A stretch of DNA of 64,000 nt from Bin94 sp965215535 (lineage in GTDB: Bacteria > Gemmatimonadota > Gemmatimonadetes > Longimicrobiales > Gaopeijiaceae). Under the pieces are notes generated by a model. That model was not told where the DNA came from, ran no database searches, and saw only the letters and a list, made by a program, of their open reading frames with translations. Made by a program: the position numbers and the translations under genes. This document shows positions 27,134 through 35,050 of the stretch, in pieces (positions within the stretch are counted from its first letter, which is position 1; each line of letters begins with the position of its first letter). Location of the stretch: NCBI GenBank assembly GCA_965215535.1, contig OZ244063.1:496001-560000 (forward strand), read 5' to 3'.

Positions 27134-27284
27134 CACCTGCCGCTCTTCACCTGTCCGCACTCCCCCAGGCCGGAATGCCCCCGGTTTCGCCTGCAAACCC
27201 GCTTCGGGGCTTCTCCGGGCCGATTCCAACGATTCCCCGACCCGCTCAGGGCCCACCCCCACCCGGAAGACAAGGTCCATTCCC

Positions 27285-29174
27285 ATGACCACTGGCGCAT
27301 TTCTGCTTGCCCTGACCGCCGCACAGGCGCAGGTCGCACCCGCCCGCATCGAGATCGAGCCCGCGCGACTGACGCTGGAGGCCGGAGAATCGGCCGCACT
27401 CGTTGCGAATGTGTTCGATGAGGCCGGCGCCACCCTGCCCGGTGCGCCGCTTCGCTGGTCCACCCTGACGCCCGAGGTGGTGCAGATCGCCCCCGATGGC
27501 ACGGTGAGGGCAATCGCGCCGGGCGAGGGACGGATCGCGGCCCGTTCCGGAAATACGATGGAGTTCGCCACCCTGATCGTCAGGGCGCTCCCGGTTGCCG
27601 CCCTGAATGCCGCACTGCCCGTCCCGGCGCTGGTGGCAGGTACAAGCGCTCCCCTTCGGGTGCGGGCCACCGATGGCAATGGCGATCCTGTCGCCGCACC
27701 CGCGCTTCTCTACTCCTCCAGCGCCGAGGAGGTGGCCGCGGTCGATGGCTTCGGTCGGGTCCATGCCCGATCTCCCGGCCAGACGACCCTCACCGTGCAG
27801 TCGGGCCAGGCAACCGCCACCGTCCTCCTTGAGGTCGGCGCCGGCGATCCCGGCCAGGTCGCGTTGCAGCCCGAGACGGCCCGCGCGCGCACCGGCGATG
27901 TGATCCGCTTTGTGGCGATGGGCGACGTGGCTCTCTATCCGGAGTGGAGCGTCAGCGGGGCAGGGGCCCAGATCGAAGCCGAGGGATCCGAGGGGGTCTT
28001 TGTGGCCGAGGAGCCGGGCCACTACCGCATTACCGCGCTCTATGGCGAGAACAGGGCCGTGACGGGATCGGTCGAGGTCGCTCCCCGCATCGAAGAGGCC
28101 GAGCTGGTGCGGGTCGGGCGCGGTGCGGCCGCCGAGCATCATTCGGGCGACACCTGGGTCTTCGAGGGCGTCGATGGGCGCGACTACGCCTATGTGGGCA
28201 CCTTCATGTATGACTGGATGAAGGCGTGGGATGTGACCGATCCCTCGGCGCCGGTCCTCACCGATTCGGTTCAACTCGACGCCCGGCGCATCAACGACGT
28301 CAAAATTCACGCCGGCAACCGCCTTGGCGTCGTGACCCGCGAGGGCGCATCGGATCGCCGCAATGGAATCGTCATTCTGGACCTCTCCGAACCCGCGCAC
28401 CCCACCATCCTCTCCGAGTACAGGCGCACCGTACCCGGCGGCGTTCACAATGTCTGGATCGAGGGCGATCTGGTCTACGCCGTTCACAACGGCACCCGCG
28501 ACATTCACATCATCGACATCTCCGACCCGGCCAACCCCGACGAGGTGGGGCGCTGGGGTCTGCCTCCGCACGACAACAAGTCGCTGCACGATGTCATTGT
28601 CCAGGAGGGCTATGCCTATCTCTCGTACTGGGACGACGGCATGGTCATGCTCGATGTGGGCGCGGGAACGCATGGCGGAACCCCCACCGAACCGGCCTTC
28701 GTTTCGCGCCTGAGCTATCCGGCCGGAAACACGCATACCGCCTGGCGCGCGGGGCGCTACCTCTTCGTGGGCGACGAGATCTTTCCGGATGACTGGGACG
28801 CCGACGCGCCGATCGAGGCCCGCGGCTACATCCACGTGCTCGACATGGAAGACCCCGAGAACCCGCGCGAGGTGGCGCGCTACGAGGTGCCTGAAGCCGG
28901 AGCGCACAATATCTGGGTCGAGGACGACCGTCTCTACATCGGCTACTACCAGGCGGGGCTGCGGGTGGTGGACATCTCGGGCGAGCTGCGCGGCGACCTG
29001 TACCGCCAGGGCCGCGAAATCGCGATCCTGAAGACCATCGACGGCGAATCGACCGTTCCCAACTGGGGAATGACCTGGGGCGCGCAGATCCACAAGGGTC
29101 ACATCTTCACCTCGGATCTGAACTCGGGGCTCTGGGTTGTGAAGCTGATCGAGGGCCAGAGGATCATCTCGTAG
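27285..29174 (+). CDS. Secreted protein with bacterial Ig-like domains and LVIVD repeats
   Basis: A 629-residue protein. After a short hydrophobic N-terminus (FLLALTAAQAQVA) come two or three Big_2-like Ig domains, about residues 20-100 (IEIEPARLTLEAGESAALVA), 105-185 and 190-265. From about residue 280 to the end it has LVIVD-type repeats, a propeller: VKIHAGNRLGVVTREG, VHNVWIEGDLVYAVHNG, IHIIDISDPANPDEVG, AHNIWVEDDRLYIGYY and LRVVDISGEL. Such proteins sit on or outside the outer membrane; a substrate is not known. The signal peptide lacks positive charges at this ATG, so a different start is possible, though none is obvious upstream. Confidence 0.8.
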   Translation: MTTGAFLLALTAAQAQVAPARIEIEPARLTLEAGESAALVANVFDEAGATLPGAPLRWSTLTPEVVQIAPDGTVRAIAPGEGRIAARSGNTMEFATLIVRALPVAALNAALPVPALVAGTSAPLRVRATDGNGDPVAAPALLYSSSAEEVAAVDGFGRVHARSPGQTTLTVQSGQATATVLLEVGAGDPGQVALQPETARARTGDVIRFVAMGDVALYPEWSVSGAGAQIEAEGSEGVFVAEEPGHYRITALYGENRAVTGSVEVAPRIEEAELVRVGRGAAAEHHSGDTWVFEGVDGRDYAYVGTFMYDWMKAWDVTDPSAPVLTDSVQLDARRINDVKIHAGNRLGVVTREGASDRRNGIVILDLSEPAHPTILSEYRRTVPGGVHNVWIEGDLVYAVHNGTRDIHIIDISDPANPDEVGRWGLPPHDNKSLHDVIVQEGYAYLSYWDDGMVMLDVGAGTHGGTPTEPAFVSRLSYPAGNTHTAWRAGRYLFVGDEIFPDDWDADAPIEARGYIHVLDMEDPENPREVARYEVPEAGAHNIWVEDDRLYIGYYQAGLRVVDISGELRGDLYRQGREIAILKTIDGESTVPNWGMTWGAQIHKGHIFTSDLNSGLWVVKLIEGQRIIS

Positions 29175-29275
29175 CCAAAGAGCGTCCCGCACCCGATTTC
29201 GAGGCCGCCCGCCGCCGCCTGCGGGGAATTGCCTGGCGCACTCCGGTCATCGGGGCCGCCTTCGGGGGAATCGAG

Positions 29276-30184
29276 GTGGCGCTCAAGCTGGAATCGCTGC
29301 AACGAACCGGCTCCTTCAAGGTGCGGGGCGCCGCCAACCGCATTCTGACGCTGAGCGCCGAGGAGCGGAGGCGGGGCGTGATTGCCGCCTCGTCCGGCAA
29401 CCATGGTCGCGCAGTGGCCGAGGTGGCGGCGCAGCTTGGACTGAAGGCCGCAATCTGCGTTCCCGAGTGGGCCGATCCCCTCAAGGTGCGCGCAATCGCC
29501 GACGCCGGCGCCAGGGTGGTGCGCTGTGCCGGCGGGTACGATGCAGCCGAAACGCGCGCAGCCCGGATCGCCGCCGAATCCGGGTACGCCCCGGTCCATG
29601 CCTTCGACGATCCGGCCGTCATCGAGGGACAGGGCACGATCATGGCCGAGATCGCCGAGCAGGTGGCCGGGGTCGAAGAGGTTCTGGTGCCGCTCTCAGG
29701 TGGTGGACTGGCAGCGGGGGTGGCCGCAGCGGCGCGTCCCCGGGGCATTCGGGTCGTGGCAATTTCGGCGAGCCGCGCCCCGGTCATGGTCCGCAGCATC
29801 GAGGCCGGACGCCCGCGTTCCCTCGCCGATCGCCCCACAATCGCATCGGCGCTGTCGGGCGGAATCGGATGCCCCAATCGCTACACCTTCGAGGCCGTGC
29901 GCAGCCTTGTGGCCGAACATGTGGTCGTCGAAGAGCGCCAGATCCGCGAGGCCGTGCGAACCCTCTTCCGGAAGTGCCGCCTTGTGGTCGAGGGCGGGGG
30001 CGCGGTCGGGGTGGCCGCACTGAGGGCGGGTTATCGACCCCGGGGGCGCGCGGCGGTCATTCTGTCGGGGGGCAATATCGATGCGGCGCTCCTGGCGGAG
30101 CTGGTGGGCGAAGACGGCGGGCAGCCCGGAAAGGGCCGAAGTGCAGGGCAGGGGGACCCGGGAGTGCCAGGAGGGCACGCCTGA
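29276..30184 (+). CDS. Threonine/serine dehydratase-like PLP enzyme (start unresolved)
   Basis: A fold-type II PLP enzyme. The Schiff-base Lys is in GSFKVRGAANR, followed by ASSGNHGRAVAEVAAQLG, the phosphate-binding PLSGGGLAAG, and SGGNID near the C-terminus. There is no ACT domain, so it resembles the biodegradative/serine-racemase-like branch. Family similarity extends upstream of the GTG at 29276 back to about 29174 (PDFEAARRRLRGIAWRTPV), but no ATG, GTG or TTG occurs there in frame. The real start may therefore be non-canonical (for example CTG 29219), or a base may be missing. The C-terminal Gly-rich tail is unusual. Confidence 0.8.
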   Translation: MALKLESLQRTGSFKVRGAANRILTLSAEERRRGVIAASSGNHGRAVAEVAAQLGLKAAICVPEWADPLKVRAIADAGARVVRCAGGYDAAETRAARIAAESGYAPVHAFDDPAVIEGQGTIMAEIAEQVAGVEEVLVPLSGGGLAAGVAAAARPRGIRVVAISASRAPVMVRSIEAGRPRSLADRPTIASALSGGIGCPNRYTFEAVRSLVAEHVVVEERQIREAVRTLFRKCRLVVEGGGAVGVAALRAGYRPRGRAAVILSGGNIDAALLAELVGEDGGQPGKGRSAGQGDPGVPGGHA

Positions 30185-30249
30185 CCGGAACGGCGCACGC
30201 GCGATTCGTCCCCTCATTCAGTCTTCATGCACGAATCCCGTATTCATGC

Positions 30250-30255
30250 TATACT
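30250..30255 (+). promoter_or_regulatory. Candidate -10 element (TATACT) before the TPR membrane protein
   Basis: TATACT at 30250-30255 in a locally AT-richer stretch, 65 bases before ATG 30320. No good -35 is found at 16-19 bases; TTCATG (30224-30229) is 20 bases away. Weak call. Confidence 0.3.
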
Positions 30256-30319
30256 TGGAAGTCCCCGCCGCACCATGGACGGACGGAACCCCCAACCACA
30301 GATCCCGGGGATTCATTCA

Positions 30320-31018
30320 ATGGCCAGATATCGCAAGCCGGGCACCGGAACGCCGAAGCCCGTTGATCCCCTTGACAGGGAAGACGCCTTTGTCGCCCGC
30401 ACGATTGAGGTCAGCCACTGGGCGCAACGGAACCGTCCCATTCTGACCCTCTGCGTGATTGTGGTGGCGCTCGCCGCAACCGCGCTTGTCTATTACCGCA
30501 ACTACCGCGAAACGCTGACGATGACTGCGGCGACGCAGCTTGAACAGCTTCAGCAGCAGCGGGAGATGGGGGATTCGGAGGGGGCCGAGGCCGATCTTGA
30601 GCTCTTCCTGGAGCGATTCGCGAGCACTCCCTTTGCAGACGAAGCCCGGGTGACGCTTGCCGAGATCAGCGCCGGGCGGGGCGATTACGATGCCGCCGCC
30701 GAGGTTCTGGGATCGGTGGCTGGCGACGTCAACGATCCGCTGGGCGCCCAGGCGGCGAGCCTTCTGGCCGCCATCTCCGAGAATGCGGGCCGCGCGCCCA
30801 TTGCCGAGGAGCTGTACGACCGCCTGGCCGACCGCGCCGAACTCGATTTCCAGATCCGCGATGCGCTCATGCATGGGGCGCGTTTGCGCGAAGCCCGAGG
30901 CGAGTTTGCCGAGGCGCTCGAACTCTATGGCCATCTCCTGGACGAGATCGATGAAGAGGACCCGGATCGCGGCCTGATCGAGATGCGCAGAGCCGAGGTC
31001 GCGGCGCGGATGCGCTAA
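30320..31018 (+). CDS. TPR-like membrane-anchored protein
   Basis: A 232-residue protein: basic cytoplasmic N-terminus (ARYRKPGTGTPKPVDP), one membrane segment at about residues 49-66 (ILTLCVIVVALAATALVYY), then helical tetratricopeptide-like repeats facing outward (AEADLELFLERFASTPFADE; EFAEALELYGHLLDEI). The layout resembles YfgM, the SecYEG-associated protein, and other 'tetratricopeptide repeat-like' periplasmic anchors. Earlier in-frame starts (30227, 30272) are less likely because they lack ribosome binding sites. It ends the plus-strand block; decayed DNA follows. Confidence 0.7.
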   Translation: MARYRKPGTGTPKPVDPLDREDAFVARTIEVSHWAQRNRPILTLCVIVVALAATALVYYRNYRETLTMTAATQLEQLQQQREMGDSEGAEADLELFLERFASTPFADEARVTLAEISAGRGDYDAAAEVLGSVAGDVNDPLGAQAASLLAAISENAGRAPIAEELYDRLADRAELDFQIRDALMHGARLREARGEFAEALELYGHLLDEIDEEDPDRGLIEMRRAEVAARMR

Positions 31019-31078
31019 GCCGAGGGTTGGCAGGCACAACAGTCAGGGACAATATCGTGTGACACGAGCGCGTGGCCT

Positions 31079-31091
31079 GCGCAAAATCGCA
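31079..31091 (+). repeat. 13-base direct repeat, left copy
   Basis: GCGCAAAATCGCA, identical to 32047-32059. The two copies flank the decayed propeller region, 968 bases apart. Confidence 0.5.
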
Positions 31092-31780
31092 TGATGTGCA
31101 TGGGCGTATCCGGGACGGCACCACTGAGGAGTACCAGCTTCACAACGTCGAATCGGTACTGATTCATGGCGATCGACTGAGTACGTTGCAGATCGCTCCA
31201 GCGCCCAGTTGCGCGCCTACGATACGGTCACTGGAAGCAGCAGGCGGGCATGGAGATGGCCCAGGAGAATTCCAATACCTGGGTTGGATGGGGAAGTGCG
31301 GACAAGAGTCCGGAACTGGTCACATTTGACCCGGGCCAGCGCCGCATCTCCATCTTTTCGCTGAATCTTGAGCATCTGTGCACATTTGAGCTGGAATACG
31401 AGTCCTCTTCCTGGTTGCGGTGGGTGCAGTGTGCCGGCAGTGGAAGCCTGATTGGCGCCTATTCGGAAAGAACCGCCAACTTCTGACGCATGATCTCTGT
31501 CCGTCCACGACACGCGCGGAGTGGTCGTTGATTCACTGCGATTCGATCGTGAACGGGTGCCGGTTCACGCCACGGAAATTGACGAATACCACACGAAGAT
31601 GCTGGAGGCGTGGCGGAGAGCCTGACAGCCATCTGATGTGGGTCGGAGACGATGGTACCGTTGCCGGCGTGCGGATCAATCGCCTCGGGGTCGAGCATGT
31701 CGAGCGGCGAATTGATTCAGCGACACTGACAGGCTGGCTGTGGCGGCCGCGCGAAGGGGTGGCGGCGCTTCGTTCGAAGG
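31090..31780 (+). pseudogene. Decayed 6-bladed beta-propeller gene
   Basis: Pieces of a propeller protein appear in order but in different frames: GGHGDGPGEFQYLGW (about 31235-31290), then ELVTFDPGQRRISIFSLNLE and LRWVQCAGSGSLIGAYSE (about 31315-31465), then LRFDRERVPVHATEIDEYH (about 31530-31585, ended by TGA), then LMWVGDDGTVAGVRINRLG (about 31632-31690). At least three frameshifts are needed to join them, so it cannot be a working gene. The GPGEF signature ties it to the intact copies at 2.8 and 37.6 kb. No start codon or signal peptide is left. The rest of 31019-32120 holds no gene I can support. Confidence 0.75.
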
Positions 31781-32010
31781 ACAGCGTCCGGGCCTTTTGG
31801 CTGGATTTCGTCGCGCCTGCCCAAAGAGGAAACCGGCTGAAGCACCAGAGGCCGCCTGCAAGCGAGGCGAGCACAAGCAATCGGATCAACCACACCAAAG
31901 TGGCGGATCTCCTTTTCGGTGGAGGCCCCATGTTTCGCCGAGCGCCGGAATCGCGAGCCTTGTACTTCGTATAATGTATATTATGTCAAGTTGTGCATGA
32001 ATCCCTTCTC

Positions 32011-32038
32011 CCCTTTGCGCATGGGGGGACACAAAGGG
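32011..32038 (-). terminator. Possible hairpin terminator after proline dehydrogenase
   Basis: A 7-base perfect stem, CCCTTTG (32011-32017) with CAAAGGG (32032-32038), about 80 bases beyond the stop of the minus-strand gene. There is no T-run after it on the minus strand, so factor-independent termination is doubtful. Confidence 0.25.
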
Positions 32039-32046
32039 AGGTGTCC

Positions 32047-32059
32047 GCGCAAAATCGCA
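32047..32059 (+). repeat. 13-base direct repeat, right copy
   Basis: GCGCAAAATCGCA, the partner of 31079-31091. Confidence 0.5.
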
Positions 32060-32120
32060 GAGCCTCGGACGACACGGTGAACGGTCGCTTGAAAAACCGA
32101 CCGGACGGCCTTCCAGCTCG

Positions 32121-33050
32121 CTAACCGGGCAGCATGCTCCGGATCACGAAGCCGATATTCGCGGGCCGCTCGGCCAGGCGGCGCACATACCAGGGAAACC
32201 AGCAGTCGCCATAGCTGATCAGCACGCGGATTTTGCGGCCGGCGCCTGCAATCCTCCTCTGCTCCTCTTCGGAGATGCCGTAGAGCATCTGATACTCGTA
32301 ATCGCCCTTCCCCACCCCGTTGGCATCGGCCCAGGCGTCGATGCGGCGAATCAGGCGGGGGTCGTGGGTGGCGAGACCGGCCCGCACCCCGGCCCGGCGC
32401 GCCTCCGGCGAGAGCATGCGCACGGCCAGCCGGAAGAAGGCTTCGTCCACATCGGGCTTGGCGGGAAATGCCAGATCGGGCGGTTCGGCGTAGGCGCCCT
32501 TGACCAGGCGAATGGCCGGCCCCAGGGGCAGCAGCGCCTCGAGATCGTCGGGCGTGCGGCGCAGGTAGGATTGCAGACAGATCCCGAAGTGCCGGTAATC
32601 GGCCCGGATCGAGCGATAGAGCGCCAGCGTCGGGTCGACGTAGCGACTGTACTCCATATCGAGCCAGAGCCAGTTCTCTTGGGCAGCGGTCGCCTCGGCG
32701 ATCCGGCGGATATTGGCTTCGGCAATCTCCGAACCCAGATCGAGTCCGAGATGGGTGGGCTTGAGCGAAAGCTCGACGTCGATCCCCTTCCGGGCGATTG
32801 CGGTGGCCGCCTTCACATAGTGGTCGGCGACCGCGCGCGCCTCGTCCGCATTGGTAACATTTTCTCCCAGACAGGTTACCAGCGCCGGAATTTGCTGGCC
32901 ATTCGCCAGGGAACGGGCCGCGTCGAGGGCGTCGTCGAGGCGTTCGCCGGGCATGAAGCGACGGACTGCGCGACGGACGAAGCCGTACCGGGGCAGGGTC
33001 CGGCTGCACCACTTGTTTTCCGAGATCCAGAGGAGGGCTGAGCGTACCAT
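32121..33050 (-). CDS. Proline dehydrogenase (monofunctional)
   Basis: FAD enzyme oxidising proline to pyrroline-5-carboxylate at the membrane. The 309-residue protein is the size of the single-function PRODH. It has VELSLKPTHLGLDLG, WLWLDMEYSRYVDPTL, the family motif IRLVKGAYAEPPD, YEYQMLYGISEE, and the C-terminal RVLISYGDCWFPWYVRRLAE, which contributes to FAD/proline binding. ATG 33050 is preferred (AGGA 6-7 bases upstream) over 33116. The partner P5C dehydrogenase is not in the window. No clear operon with its neighbours: 126 bases separate it from the next gene. Confidence 0.9.
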   Translation of the reverse strand: MVRSALLWISENKWCSRTLPRYGFVRRAVRRFMPGERLDDALDAARSLANGQQIPALVTCLGENVTNADEARAVADHYVKAATAIARKGIDVELSLKPTHLGLDLGSEIAEANIRRIAEATAAQENWLWLDMEYSRYVDPTLALYRSIRADYRHFGICLQSYLRRTPDDLEALLPLGPAIRLVKGAYAEPPDLAFPAKPDVDEAFFRLAVRMLSPEARRAGVRAGLATHDPRLIRRIDAWADANGVGKGDYEYQMLYGISEEEQRRIAGAGRKIRVLISYGDCWFPWYVRRLAERPANIGFVIRSMLPG

Positions 33051-33176
33051 TGGGGATTCCTGTTCCCGCAGAGGATCAGGTCGTTCGGTTCGAGGGGCAG
33101 GAAGGGCGCCGAGCACGGCGGTCCGGCGCAGATGCCTGGACGCCCGCAGGCCACCGGGTATGATTCATCCGACTTG

Positions 33177-33905
33177 CTACAGCTTTCCGAAGAGATCGAG
33201 CGCCCGCAGCTTCCACACCCGCCACACCGCTTCGCGAATAATCCGGCCCGACATCTTCGATTCGCCGCTCTTGCGTTCGGTAAAGACGATCGGCACCTCG
33301 CCAAGGGTGAATCCGGCCCGCCAGGCGCGCAGCTTCAACTCAATCTGAAAGGCATAACCATTGGATTCGATCCGGTCCAGTCCCACGGCGCGCACGACCT
33401 CGCTGCGAAATGCATTGAAGCCGCCCGTCGCGTCGCGAACCGGAAGGCGGGTGATGGCGCGGGCGTACCACGAGCCGAAGAGGCTGATGACGAGCCGGCT
33501 GAGCGGCCAGTTGACAACGGTAATGCGGCCTCCTACGTAGCGCGATCCCACCGCGACATCGTTCTGCTCGAGGGCGGCCACGAGCTCGGGCAGCATGACC
33601 GGCGGGTGCGAAAGATCTGCGTCCATCTCGATCAGAACCCCGAAATTGCGCTCCAGTCCCCAGCGAAAGCCGCTCACGTAGGCCGATCCCAGCCCCAGTT
33701 TGCCAGATCGATGCAGAACATGGACCCGGTCGTGCGCATGCGCCAGATCGTCGGCCACCTGCCCGGTCCCGTCGGGCGAGGCGTCATCGACGACCAGGAC
33801 GTGAAAACCGGTTCCCTGTGCGAGGATCTGCGGCACGATGAGGGGCAGATTGTCGCGCTCGTTGTAGGTGGGGACGACGACCAGAACAAGGGGGGCGCTC
33901 TTCAT
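33177..33905 (-). CDS. Polyprenol-phosphate sugar transferase (DPM1-like GT2)
   Basis: A 242-residue cytoplasmic glycosyltransferase of the dolichol/polyprenol monophosphomannose synthase type. Motifs: VVVPTYNERDNLPLIV, VVDDASPDGTG, MDADLSHPP (DxD), VGSRYVGG, and DATGGFNAFR with the acceptor-site region, then YAFQIELKLRAWRAGF and VPIVFTERKSGESKM. It likely loads a sugar, probably mannose or glucose, on a polyprenyl phosphate for use outside. ATG 33905 overlaps the stop of the YbhN-type gene by 4 bases, giving tight coupling. Confidence 0.88.
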   Translation of the reverse strand: MKSAPLVLVVVPTYNERDNLPLIVPQILAQGTGFHVLVVDDASPDGTGQVADDLAHAHDRVHVLHRSGKLGLGSAYVSGFRWGLERNFGVLIEMDADLSHPPVMLPELVAALEQNDVAVGSRYVGGRITVVNWPLSRLVISLFGSWYARAITRLPVRDATGGFNAFRSEVVRAVGLDRIESNGYAFQIELKLRAWRAGFTLGEVPIVFTERKSGESKMSGRIIREAVWRVWKLRALDLFGKL

Positions 33906-35050
33906 GAAATTCCCCCGGCGGCAGAGGCTCCGGGATCGGGACTGCACTCGGAAACGGCGGCGGTGGCGACCGGCTCCGGCTCCGAAGAAGAGGAACTCGA
34001 CCCCCTTCGTGCAATCAGGAAAAGACCGCAGGCGGCGGCGAGGAGCTCGACCGCAGTGATCCAGATGCGCTGCGCCGCAGCCAGCAGAACGCTCGCCTCC
34101 AGCCCCAGGTGCGGAGTCAGCAGCGCCGCCAGGATGGATTCGCGAACCCCGATTCCGGCAGGTGCAAAGATGGCCAGATAGCCGACGATGTATGCCGCCG
34201 CAAAGGAGATCGTCAGGGTGCCATATTCGGGGTTCAGTCTCAGGCCCCGGGCCAGAACCCAAAGGCCCAGGCCATAGCCGCCCCAGGTGACGACATACCC
34301 CGGGAGCAGCGCCAGCATGCGGCCGCCGCCGGTGTGCGGCAGCTTCTCGTGGTGACCCTGACGCTGCAGGAGCCAGCGCACCCTCCGCCCCGCCCCGCCC
34401 GACCCCAGGAAGATCGTCAGGGTGGCCACGATCAGGAGCGTTCCCGCCCCACCCCACCCCTGCGTCGCCGGCCAGCGCATCAGCACCCAGGCGCCCACAA
34501 GCGCCGCCGCAAGAAGATTCAGCAACTGGGCCGTGACCGCAGCCGCGCCGGCGCGCATCGCCGAAACTCCCCGGCGGCGGGCAAGGATCGCCACTCCAAC
34601 CAGTTGTGCGACCTTGCCGGGCAGATAGCGTCCGAGGTTGGCGACGGAGAGGATCGCCGATGCAGGGAGGAGTCCGATCTTCTCATCGCCGAACTCTGCG
34701 AGGATGCGCGACCAGAGTGCCGCACCGAAGACGATAATGGGCAGACCGAGGGCGACCGAGAGCGCCAGGAGCGGCGCATTCAGGCGAATGCCGGTCCAGC
34801 TCAGTTGGAGCGCCTGCTCGAACTGCACTCCCGCGCCCCGCAGGATCAGCCAGGTCGCGAGAAGGGTGAGCGCCAGCTTTGCCAGCCCGATCAATTGGCG
34901 TTGCACGGGTCGGCGCCCGGGCGAAGGCGATTGCCCGGCGCGCTCTGTCCTCGCCGCAGGGGCCTCGGGTCTCTCGTCCGGGGCGGAACCGGGGCGCCCG
35001 TCGTGCAGAGAATGCCCGGTGGCCGCTGGCGATGCGCTCTCGCCGGTCAT
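33902..35050 (-). CDS. YbhN/UPF0104-type integral membrane protein (flippase-like)
   Basis: A 382-residue protein with a 50-residue disordered N-terminus and about eight membrane segments. It carries the family landmarks NLGRYLPGKVAQLVGVAILA and IFAPAGIGVRESILAALL, typical of the lysylphosphatidylglycerol synthase TM/UPF0104 superfamily. Such proteins often sit next to polyprenol-phosphate sugar transferases and are thought to move or use lipid-linked sugars; that is inference. Coupled by ATGA overlaps to both the transferase and the YfhO gene. Confidence 0.78.
   Translation of the reverse strand: MTGESASPAATGHSLHDGRPGSAPDERPEAPAARTERAGQSPSPGRRPVQRQLIGLAKLALTLLATWLILRGAGVQFEQALQLSWTGIRLNAPLLALSVALGLPIIVFGAALWSRILAEFGDEKIGLLPASAILSVANLGRYLPGKVAQLVGVAILARRRGVSAMRAGAAAVTAQLLNLLAAALVGAWVLMRWPATQGWGGAGTLLIVATLTIFLGSGGAGRRVRWLLQRQGHHEKLPHTGGGRMLALLPGYVVTWGGYGLGLWVLARGLRLNPEYGTLTISFAAAYIVGYLAIFAPAGIGVRESILAALLTPHLGLEASVLLAAAQRIWITAVELLAAACGLFLIARRGSSSSSSEPEPVATAAVSECSPDPGASAAGGIS

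Noticed and set aside
31533..31931. Minus-strand frame starting with a hydrophobic, signal-like segment and a TTGACA upstream (31989-31984)
   Set aside because: After about 40 residues the translation is Arg/Ser-rich antisense of the propeller remnant, there is no ribosome binding site, and no good -10 at the right distance.
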